The notes under the pieces were generated by a model that was not told where the DNA came from, did no database searches, and saw only the letters and a program-made list of their open reading frames with translations. Below, piece after piece: positions 36,233-44,135 of a DNA stretch of 64,000 bases (position 1 is its first letter; every line of letters starts with the position of its first letter). The position numbers and the translations under genes were made by a program. Origin of the DNA: Colwellia chukchiensis (GTDB taxonomy: Bacteria; Pseudomonadota; Gammaproteobacteria; Enterobacterales; Alteromonadaceae); contig NZ_NBOC01000001.1 of the NCBI RefSeq assembly GCF_002104455.1, positions 372,001 through 436,000 of the forward strand, given 5' to 3'.

Positions 36233-36958
36233 CTATTGGGCTGTGTAGCCGCCATCAATGACTTGTAAGCTACCTGTAATAAATTTTGCTTTGTCTGAAC
36301 CTAGAAAATATACCAGCTCGGCCACTTCTTCAGCTTGGCCTAGTCGACCTAGGGGCTGTAATGCGGCTTCTTCGGCATGTACCTGAGCTTTATTGGCGCC
36401 TGACTTTGCGCAGTAATTATCAATTGCATGATGATAAAGCGGCGTGGCTATGGTGCCGGGGCATACCGCATTGGCGCGAATATTAAATTGTGCGTAATCA
36501 AGCGCCGTGGTTTTTGCCATTGAAGCTAACGCGGCTTTACTTAAGTTATAAGCAAACGAGTTATGTTTAGCGACAAGCGCTTGATCTGAGGCCATGAAAA
36601 TAATTGCGCCGTGTTGTTGTGCTTTCATGCTCGGTAATACCGCTTTTACCGCGGCGTAAGCGCCTTTGACATTGATGTTAAATACCCGCTCTAAATCCGC
36701 TTCAGTGGTATTTTCAATGTTGCCTGAAAAGTGAATGCCGGCGTTAGAGACCAAAACATCAATCGCCTGTTGCGCGGCAATACCAGCAATGATTTCAGTC
36801 ACTTGTGCGGTATTGGTAATATCACATTGGCAAAACTCACCAAAGCCTGACGCACTAATGTCGAGGTTAAATACTTGATAGTTTTTTGCCAAAAACAGTT
36901 TAACAATCGCTAACCCTATACCTGAACTTCCGCCCGTGACCAAACAAACTTTTTTCAT
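36233..36958 (-). CDS. Short-chain dehydrogenase/reductase
   Basis: A 241-residue classical SDR. The NAD(P)-binding TGGSSGIG motif lies near the N-terminus, and NAG (SNAGIHF) and the catalytic YNLSK are present. The most likely task by context is oxidation of a sugar or of a 2-keto-3-deoxy acid. ATG at 36958 is used; a GTG three codons upstream has no better ribosome binding site. It lies 33 bases upstream of the fuconolactonase-like gene and shares its operon. Confidence 0.88.
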   Translation of the reverse strand: MKKVCLVTGGSSGIGLAIVKLFLAKNYQVFNLDISASGFGEFCQCDITNTAQVTEIIAGIAAQQAIDVLVSNAGIHFSGNIENTTEADLERVFNINVKGAYAAVKAVLPSMKAQQHGAIIFMASDQALVAKHNSFAYNLSKAALASMAKTTALDYAQFNIRANAVCPGTIATPLYHHAIDNYCAKSGANKAQVHAEEAALQPLGRLGQAEEVAELVYFLGSDKAKFITGSLQVIDGGYTAQ

Positions 36959-37102
36959 CTCACTCACATATAAACCATTTTGTTAAATAATATTACCCCA
37001 GCGTAACAACACCAAAGCATTAAGTTTTTTCGCAAAGCTGTTTTGTTTAAACTTGCAACTTACAGCTTAAAATTGACCGCTTTGAGCTTCAGCAATCCTT
37101 TG

Positions 37103-38632
37103 TTATTGCGCCAGCTCAACCAACACCGCCGTGTACATTTTTAAATTTAAAACAAACTGCGCCATGGTAATAAATTCATGCTCTGAATGCCCAGTGTATG
37201 CAGTATTGGGCATAGATGGACCAAAACTGACCGCATTAGGAAACAAGCGCGAGTTAGTGCCGCCGCCAATGGCAATTGGTTTGGCGTCTTTTATGCCTGT
37301 GTAATGGCTAAAAACTGCCAATAAAGTGTCAATATGCGGCGCATCTTTTTGCACAAAAGGCTCGCCAATATAGTGCTCTAACTCTTGTACATCGGCAGCA
37401 AACTTATGATTCCAGTTTTGCACCGCTTGATGAATTTCATCGTGCAATTGTTGTTTGCTTTTGCCTTGTGGCCGGCGCAAGTTGATGTTGAGCTCGATAC
37501 TGTTATCCGCTTGTTTGATCACTGTGGGTGATACTGTCATCGGCCCCATAAACTCATCCTGATAGGCAATATTGCCAAACTTCTTTCCTTCTAAGCCTAA
37601 ACCGATATTATCGTTAATAAAGTTAACTAATGTGCCCGGACCATTATTAATCCAGCGCGTATCTGATAACAAGTCCGCTAAGTAGGGAATGGCATTCAGT
37701 CCTTCTTCAGGTTTTGAAGAGTGCGCTGACTTACCTAATGCCTTGATGGTTAGCGTATTTTCTATTAATTCAAATTCAACCTTGAGCCCTTGATAGCTAC
37801 CGGCTTTACGCATTAGTTTTTCAAGTAAAACGATATTGGCATTGTTTATGGTGGCGCTAGCATCTTCTGGAATTTGGCTACCGAAAAAACCGCCGGTAAA
37901 TTCACTGATATACGGGTGTATAGTGTCAGTTTGCTGCTTGTTAAAAAGCAATTTAATGGTGCCATAGCCCTTTTCTGCAGTAACAACTGGGTATTCTGCA
38001 TCTAGGGTAATATTAATTTCGGGCAAGTCATGCTCTTTTATATAATCTTTTAGTGGCTGCCAGTCTGACTCTTCTGCCATGTAAACATATAATTCGATGC
38101 GCTTATTTAGCGCAATCTTGTTATCTTTAATGGCTTTCATGGCATATAAAGCACTGGCAATAGGGCCTTTATCATCTTCAGTGCCACGGCCAATTAAACG
38201 ACCTGGCTCTGAGCTGGTATCAAGCTCGAACGGAGATTTTTGCCATTTGCTCGGGTCTACCGGCTGTACGTCACCATGGGTAATAACACCGACACGCTCT
38301 TTTTGCTTGCCTAAACCTATCACCACCACATAACCGTGATCGCTATAGTCAAAGCCTAGCTGTTGGGCTTGTTTTTTAAGCTCAGCTTTAAAGGCGACAT
38401 GGGCAGGATTGTCATCAACACCAAGACCGTCAACTGCAACGGTATTGTGCTTAACAAGTGCCCGTAAACTCTCCACCATATCATCTTGGTACCTTGTCAC
38501 CGCATAGTCAGCGGTTGCTTTTGCTGCTTGGCTGAGTTGGGTGCTTTTTGTGTTAGCCGATGCGCTAAAGCTTAACGAGAGTAGTGAGCTAAACACTAAG
38601 GTGGCAGATAACAGCGTAATTTTTCTTAACAA
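37103..38632 (-). CDS. Secreted M20 dipeptidase
   Basis: A 509-residue zinc metallopeptidase of the M20 family, PepV-like. A signal peptide covers about residues 1-26. Metal and catalytic residues are seen in order: H in THGDVQPVD, D in RGTEDDKGP, E-E in YMAEESDW, D in TLDAEYP and the last H in TGHSEHEF. The start is TTG with GGAG six bases upstream. It probably degrades short peptides in the periplasm, alongside the M24 peptidase and Ggt elsewhere in the window. Confidence 0.88.
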   Translation of the reverse strand: MLRKITLLSATLVFSSLLSLSFSASANTKSTQLSQAAKATADYAVTRYQDDMVESLRALVKHNTVAVDGLGVDDNPAHVAFKAELKKQAQQLGFDYSDHGYVVVIGLGKQKERVGVITHGDVQPVDPSKWQKSPFELDTSSEPGRLIGRGTEDDKGPIASALYAMKAIKDNKIALNKRIELYVYMAEESDWQPLKDYIKEHDLPEINITLDAEYPVVTAEKGYGTIKLLFNKQQTDTIHPYISEFTGGFFGSQIPEDASATINNANIVLLEKLMRKAGSYQGLKVEFELIENTLTIKALGKSAHSSKPEEGLNAIPYLADLLSDTRWINNGPGTLVNFINDNIGLGLEGKKFGNIAYQDEFMGPMTVSPTVIKQADNSIELNINLRRPQGKSKQQLHDEIHQAVQNWNHKFAADVQELEHYIGEPFVQKDAPHIDTLLAVFSHYTGIKDAKPIAIGGGTNSRLFPNAVSFGPSMPNTAYTGHSEHEFITMAQFVLNLKMYTAVLVELAQ

Positions 38633-39089
38633 AAGTTGCTCCAGTGATGGTGGATAAGTAAATTTTCGGGGTTATATTAACGTAAGTTAAAGGGATCTGA
38701 CATACTTTAGGCACTGAACTTACGCGTTTGTTGGCTATTGTTTGCTTTTAAGGGCAGCAAGTGTCAACAAGTCGCCAAATAACGCCCTGTTAAAAAAACA
38801 TCTTGAACAATGAACATGCTTGATAAAAGCACAACATTAGCGAGACAGATAGTCGGTTGTTAAAGTTGCTGGCAATAGTCTAGGGCTTGATGCACTTTGT
38901 TTAAACTGGTTATTGTAATTATTAAATAAATAACGACGACATGGGGGGTAACAAGCAGCAATGCGCGCAGAGTGTGAGAGCTTGAAGGCATAAATTGAGC
39001 GGCTAATTTGCATGTAACTTGGTATAAGCTTGCTCGATGACTTATCCGCCTATGTCAACGAACAAGAGTCTCTAACTATTATTTGATAT
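38633..39089. other. Intergenic region before lysR
   Basis: A 457-base AT-rich gap between a lysR gene and the dipeptidase, both on the minus strand. No coding frame, terminator or repeat is convincing. Confidence 0.5.
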
Positions 39090-39980
39090 TTAGTGGCTGT
39101 TCCACTTCAATAACCATTTAGAAAACTCTTTAATTTTCAAATCATCTGCTTTGCTTTTTTTAGATACAACATAATAAGCATCGATACATTTGAAGTGTTT
39201 TTTTCGGGCCAAGACTAATTTATTTTCACTTAAAAGGTTAGCGACCTGGTAGTAAGGCACAATGGCTATGCCTAAACCATGCTCTGCCGCTTCAACTATA
39301 TATCTCAGGCGCTCAAATCGGGGGCCGGGGACTTTGTCAATTTCTTGCGGTGTTAGTCCCGCCGCGGTGAGCCATTCGACAGTGCAAGATAATTTTGCGG
39401 TATGCTGAAGGAAAGGATAATTTAATACGTCTTTAAGTTTATCAACCTCGCCGTATTGTTCATATAATTCGGGGGTACAAACGGCAACTAAATGCTCATC
39501 CATTAAGTATTGCGCTTTGCACTCAGGCCATTGAGCATCACCATAAATAATACCGACGTCAAAACCTTCTCGTTTTACGTATAGCTTATCTAGATCGGTC
39601 ATGATTTCAACTTCAATATCCGGAAATTTATTTTTAAAATCATTCAGTTTTGGAATTAACCAAGTAATGGTTAAAGTGTCTTCCACACCTATGACCAAAC
39701 GCCCTGAAATACGTTTAATGATGTCTTGTGGCACGCTTTCTAATTGATCAAGTATTTCTTTAACTTTTTGCTTATATATTTTGCCAGCATCGGTCAGATA
39801 AAGTCTTTGTTTTACTCGCTCAAACAACAAAAATCCGACAAACTTTTCCAAACTTTTTACTTGTCGGCTGACAGCACTTTGCGTTAAACATAACTCTTCG
39901 GCGGCCTTAGTGAAGCTTTCAGTTCTAGCGGCAACTTCAAAGCAATTCAAAGAGATAACGGTGGGAAGTTTACGCGGCAT
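39090..39980 (-). CDS. LysR-family regulator of the arginine locus
   Basis: A 296-residue LysR-type regulator of the GcvA-like branch. The N-terminal helix-turn-helix contains SFTKAAEELCLTQSAVSRQV. It is divergent from the M20 hydrolase gene, with one copy of a duplicated 74-bp element (40002-40075) in the intergenic region; the other copy lies just ahead of the AruI-like gene. This is the usual position for a LysR protein and its binding sites, so it probably controls both transcription units. Confidence 0.88.
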   Translation of the reverse strand: MPRKLPTVISLNCFEVAARTESFTKAAEELCLTQSAVSRQVKSLEKFVGFLLFERVKQRLYLTDAGKIYKQKVKEILDQLESVPQDIIKRISGRLVIGVEDTLTITWLIPKLNDFKNKFPDIEVEIMTDLDKLYVKREGFDVGIIYGDAQWPECKAQYLMDEHLVAVCTPELYEQYGEVDKLKDVLNYPFLQHTAKLSCTVEWLTAAGLTPQEIDKVPGPRFERLRYIVEAAEHGLGIAIVPYYQVANLLSENKLVLARKKHFKCIDAYYVVSKKSKADDLKIKEFSKWLLKWNSH

Positions 39981-40001
39981 ATAGTTATCTATTTTACCTC
40001 A

Positions 40002-40075
40002 TGAATTTTTGGAATGAGATGGTGAATATAAATCGCGAGCTAGTTAAATGCAAACAATTTAATCTGTTGATAAAT
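40002..40075. repeat. 74-bp duplicated regulatory element, copy A
   Basis: This segment and 42367-42440 match at 65 of 74 positions. Shared stretches include TGAATTTTTGGAATGA and TATAAATCGCGAGCTAGTTA. It lies between lysR and the M20 hydrolase. Copy A also holds an inverted repeat TTAAAT-N7-ATTTAA (40044-40062), a LysR-like motif. Confidence 0.85.
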
Positions 40076-40215
40076 CTCATGAGTTTAATAGTAAGAGCAT
40101 TACCGGTGAAACCGTTTTAATGTCGTAATCGTCATCAAAATATCACGATATTTTCAAACAATCAGCAATGTTATGACTGTTAACTTTATTTAAAAAAATC
40201 AAGGTAGTTTATAAT

Positions 40216-41829
40216 ATGTACAACAATACCGAGCAGTTGACGCCAGAGTTTAAAGAGACGGTAAGAAATTGGATTGATGAAAACACTAACAAAATATCTG
40301 AGTGGCACCAGAAAATTTGGCATTTTGCCGAACCGGCATTTCGTGAATATAAATCAGCACGCTGGTATGTTGAATTATTAACTGAGTATGGCTTTGACGT
40401 TGAAGCGGGTAGTGGTGACATGCCAACAGCCTTTGCTGCCCGATGGTCAAATGGCGAGGGACCTGTTGTTGCTGCCTATGCAGAGTACGATGCCGTGCCT
40501 GGAAATTGTCAAGCCGCAACAACTCATCAAGCACCGCGCAAAGGACTGTCAAGGTTTGCCGCTGGACATACCGACCCGCACTCTGCGCTGGGTATAGGCT
40601 CATTGACGGGCTTGTTAGCAACGCAAGCGGCGATGATTAAACATAACATAGCCGGCACCTTGGTTTATTTTGGCGAGCCGGCAGAAAAAGTTCGAGCCAG
40701 CAAACCGTACCATGCAGCCAAGGGCTATTATGATGGTATTGATGCTTTTCTGAGTTTTCATCCTTGTTATATGTTGCCACTATCAAATACGACAAGGTGG
40801 GATACGCATTGCGGCCCTGCTTTTTCTGTGGTGTATAGTTTTGAATGTACACAGCCAGAAACTTGGTTAAATACTGGCGAAGGAAGCCCAATTGCGGCGT
40901 CGCATTCCTCAGCTAGAGCGCCAGGTGCAATGACCGCATTAACTATGATGCAAACCTTAACCGAAAGTACTCGCGCTAATATGCAAGCTAATACCGGTCA
41001 CTGGTCATTAAGCGAGGCTATATTAGCGTGCCCGCAAGCGACAGCTGATAATTTACCGCATCATGTTGCCCAGATTCAATATTTGTGTCGAGTGCCTAGT
41101 CTTGAGATGGGGGAAACTATCATGCAAGTCCTTAACAAGAATGCGCAACTTGCAGCTGAAGCTGCACATTGTACTGTGGAGGAAATCGGCGTAACTAAAT
41201 CAAGACCGGGGTTGGCTAATCATGTGATGGCACAATTAACTTACGATAATCTGGTTGAGGCTGGTGCGCCTAAAATGGATAGTGCCGCGATAAAAGTGGC
41301 ACAAGAAATACAAGCAAACTTAGGGCTTGAGCCGATGGCATCGCCTTTTATGGAAGCAGTGAGTACGTGTATATCTCCGCAAGATGCAGAGCGAGAACTG
41401 CGTAAAATGCTGCCTGAGTGGCAGACACATTTTACCTCTGATGATTATACCGAAATGTGTTGGCATGCCCCAACGGTTAGATTATATGTCGGCCGTCCTA
41501 TGTTAAAAGCGCCTAAAGGGGTGACGTATCCGGCATGGGTGCTAAATGCATTAGGTGGCATTCCAGAGTGTATTGATCCGATGATTTTTTCGGCAGGAAA
41601 AACCATTGCTGGCACTATGATCGACTTATTAACTCAGCCCTCGGTGTTGGCAGCAGCACAGGAAGAGTTTAAGCAAAGAACCGGCGGAGGTATCGGGGGG
41701 AGTCAATGGATGGCACCAATGTTACCGGCAGACTTTACGCCACCAACCTATTTGAAATGGCCTGAATATATCACTACCGCCAGAGGTGAAGAATGGTGCA
41801 TTCCTACGGCGCCAAACGATCACGCATAG
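40216..41829 (+). CDS. AbgB-like M20 amidohydrolase
   Basis: A 537-residue cytoplasmic M20D hydrolase resembling the p-aminobenzoyl-glutamate hydrolase subunit AbgB. Relevant residues include AAYAEYDAVPG, AAGHTDPHSALGIGS, YFGEPAEKVRASKPYHAAKG and SFHPCY, in the family order. The family removes acyl or aryl groups from amino acids. Here, beside AruI- and AruH-like genes, the most plausible substrate is an N-acyl or conjugated arginine, but this is inference. No AbgA partner is adjacent. The ATG at 40216 is preceded by AAGGTAG. Confidence 0.8.
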   Translation: MYNNTEQLTPEFKETVRNWIDENTNKISEWHQKIWHFAEPAFREYKSARWYVELLTEYGFDVEAGSGDMPTAFAARWSNGEGPVVAAYAEYDAVPGNCQAATTHQAPRKGLSRFAAGHTDPHSALGIGSLTGLLATQAAMIKHNIAGTLVYFGEPAEKVRASKPYHAAKGYYDGIDAFLSFHPCYMLPLSNTTRWDTHCGPAFSVVYSFECTQPETWLNTGEGSPIAASHSSARAPGAMTALTMMQTLTESTRANMQANTGHWSLSEAILACPQATADNLPHHVAQIQYLCRVPSLEMGETIMQVLNKNAQLAAEAAHCTVEEIGVTKSRPGLANHVMAQLTYDNLVEAGAPKMDSAAIKVAQEIQANLGLEPMASPFMEAVSTCISPQDAERELRKMLPEWQTHFTSDDYTEMCWHAPTVRLYVGRPMLKAPKGVTYPAWVLNALGGIPECIDPMIFSAGKTIAGTMIDLLTQPSVLAAAQEEFKQRTGGGIGGSQWMAPMLPADFTPPTYLKWPEYITTARGEEWCIPTAPNDHA

Positions 41830-42366
41830 CAACTCCGCTGTTTCGTAAAAGTGACTAGCCAAGAAAGTCACATTCCAATGCCCAGTTGTTCGTGGCTGCG
41901 CTGCTCAAGATAATGAACAATATAGCGAAATGGCAGTAAAACATTGGTTTTGCAAAAGTGATTTTTGCATTGCGCCAACACGGCGCTGCGGCTTGAGCGT
42001 TATTTTTCGAACACTGAGCCGCAAAAAGCCGCCTTAACACTGATCTTCATCTACCTAGGGTGATGCGCAAAGTCGGCTGACTTGATACTCGATAATGCAA
42101 AACAACAGATAATTAAACCATAAAAATCACTATTACTGCTTATCGATTTCATCATTGAAACCTTGATGTTATTGGCTGCTTATTGCTTTTATTGGTAGCT
42201 AACTAAGTGCTGTTTTAGTCATTTTATCAAGCTTTTAATATCACGATTTGTTTACAAAGTAACCACAAAGTAACCACAAAGTAAGTTTATTTTACTTGTT
42301 TATCAATAGGTTGTTGTTGTGTTGTCGTGCTGGGAAAGATGTTGTTTTGTTGTTCACAATAGTTAG
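41830..42366. other. Intergenic region before the AruI-like gene
   Basis: About 540 bases. GTGACT/AGTCAC (41850-41870) is a small hairpin after the hydrolase gene. An 11-bp tandem repeat lies at 42254-42284. No gene is supported. Confidence 0.55.
42254..42284. repeat. 11-bp tandem repeat
   Basis: The unit ACAAAGTAACC occurs at 42254-42264 and 42265-42275, with a partial third copy to 42284, about 80 bases upstream of repeat copy B. Confidence 0.85.
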
Positions 42367-42440
42367 TGAATTTTTGGAATGATGTGGTGCGTATAAATCG
42401 CGAGCTAGTTAAATATAAACAATATAGTCTGTTTATAAAT
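42367..42440. repeat. 74-bp duplicated regulatory element, copy B
   Basis: Second copy of the element at 40002-40075. It ends 30 bases before the AruI-like start codon and therefore includes or adjoins that promoter. The identity is high across the whole length, suggesting that the regulator's binding region was duplicated or conserved. Confidence 0.85.
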
Positions 42441-42470
42441 TAAACATAATTTCTAAAGGTGAAGTAAATC

Positions 42471-44078
42471 GTGGCTACATGTGGTGAAGTACTTGTAAAG
42501 ATTCTTGAAAATTATGATGTTGATACAGTTTTTGGTATCCCTGGTTTTCATACCATTGAGTTATATAGAGGTTTACCAGAAACGGCCATTAAGCATGTTA
42601 CACCTCGCCATGAGCAAGGTGCGGGTTTTATGGCCGATGGCTACGCTCGGGTCAGTGGTAAGCCGGGCGTTTGCTTTATTATCACCGGCCCCGGTATGAC
42701 GAATATCGCCACGGCGATGGGACAAGCTATGCAAGACTCTGTACCCATGCTAGTGATATCTTCCGTTAATTATACTAAGCATTTAGGTATGGGCGAAGGG
42801 CGTTTGCATGAGCTGCCCAATCAAAGTGCCATGATGGCAGGCGTCGCTATTTTTAGTCATCGTGTAACGCATGTCGAGCAACTGCCCAAAGTGTTAGCAC
42901 GGGCATTTGCTGTTTTTAACAGTCAACGCCCCGGTCCGGTGCATATTGAGCTGCCTATAGATGTGATCACATCACCAGCTGATCATCTAGACTTGAGCGC
43001 CTTCGCCATTCCTGCAGCCCCTGCGCCAGCAACAAGTGTGGTTGATGAAGCGGTGCAACTGCTTAACCATGCCAAACGGCCATTAATAGTGGTTGGTGGT
43101 GGTGCTATGAAAGCATCAGAGCAGGTTATCGCCTTAGCTGAAAAGTTAAATTCGCCGGTGATTAATAGCGTTAATGGTAAAGGGGTAATGCCGTTTAGTC
43201 ACCCATTAGCCGTAGGGTGTTCAGGTTCGTGCGCTATTATTCGTGAAGAATTAAAAGCAGCCGATGTGGTACTAGCCATAGGCACTGAATTTAGTGAAAC
43301 AGACTATGACTTCTTTCTTGTTGGCGAAATCGAAATTGCCGGCAAGCTAATACGGGTTGATATTGATAGCTTTCAGCTGAGCAGAAATGTGAAGCCAGAT
43401 CTTGCCATTCTTAGTGATGCAAATCAGGCATTGAGTGCAATTAATAAGGCTTTAGTTGTCGATGTTCAAGCAGAGCATGGCCCGCAACGCGCAAAAACAC
43501 TGACAGACATTGCACGCGTCGCGACAGCTAATTGCAAGTATGATGATTTTTTTGCCACCATTAAACAGGCATTACCCGATGCCGTTATTGTTGGTGACTC
43601 GACTCAGCCAGTTTATTACGCATTGGCCCATTACGAAACCGAAGCACCACGGCGATATTTTCACTCTGCCAGCGGTTTTGGCACTTTAGGTTATGCTATT
43701 CCAGCCGCGATAGGTGCAAAGTTTGGCCAACCAGACAGTCCTGTCATTGCGCTAATTGGTGATGGTGCGGCGCAATTTACTATCGGTGAATTAGCCAGTG
43801 CAGTAGAAGCCGAAACGCCAGTTATCTTTTTACTGTGGAATAACAGTGGCTATAAAGAAATAGCGCACTTTATGGATGATGCCAATATCGCGCGCATCGG
43901 GGTCGATATTTATACCCCAGATTTTATCAAAATTGCCGAAGCTTTTGGCTGCAAAAGCGCGAAAGCTAAGAACTTAGCCGAATTAAAAGTGGCATTGAAT
44001 ACGGCAAATGAAGTGAACGGGCCAACCTTGATTGAAGTGCTAGAAAGTGACTTTGTGGATGGTTACCCATACCCCTAA
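42471..44078 (+). CDS. aruI: 2-ketoarginine decarboxylase, AruI-like
   Basis: A thiamine-diphosphate enzyme of 535 residues that should decarboxylate 5-guanidino-2-oxopentanoate to 4-guanidinobutyraldehyde, the second step of the arginine transaminase pathway. It resembles acetolactate synthase overall, but segments such as DTVFGIPGFHTIELYRGL and GMGEGRLHELPNQSAMMAGV correspond closely to Pseudomonas AruI. The catalytic glutamate is E48 (RHEQGAGFM), and the GDGAAQFTIGELAS...WNN cofactor motif is present. The start is GTG after AAAGGTGAAG. It heads a unit with a TonB-dependent receptor. Confidence 0.85.
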   Translation: MATCGEVLVKILENYDVDTVFGIPGFHTIELYRGLPETAIKHVTPRHEQGAGFMADGYARVSGKPGVCFIITGPGMTNIATAMGQAMQDSVPMLVISSVNYTKHLGMGEGRLHELPNQSAMMAGVAIFSHRVTHVEQLPKVLARAFAVFNSQRPGPVHIELPIDVITSPADHLDLSAFAIPAAPAPATSVVDEAVQLLNHAKRPLIVVGGGAMKASEQVIALAEKLNSPVINSVNGKGVMPFSHPLAVGCSGSCAIIREELKAADVVLAIGTEFSETDYDFFLVGEIEIAGKLIRVDIDSFQLSRNVKPDLAILSDANQALSAINKALVVDVQAEHGPQRAKTLTDIARVATANCKYDDFFATIKQALPDAVIVGDSTQPVYYALAHYETEAPRRYFHSASGFGTLGYAIPAAIGAKFGQPDSPVIALIGDGAAQFTIGELASAVEAETPVIFLLWNNSGYKEIAHFMDDANIARIGVDIYTPDFIKIAEAFGCKSAKAKNLAELKVALNTANEVNGPTLIEVLESDFVDGYPYP

Positions 44079-44135
44079 GTAAATAACAATAAGTACTAAT
44101 GAACACCTTAAGATATAAAACAAGAGCGGGGAATA

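Noticed and set aside
40286-40891. Overlapping minus-strand frames inside the M20 hydrolase
   Set aside because: Antisense shadows of a gene with clear family motifs.
39961-42470. Repeated sequence as evidence of an insertion sequence or phage att sites
   Set aside because: No transposase or integrase is present and the two copies sit precisely at promoters, so a regulatory element explains them better.
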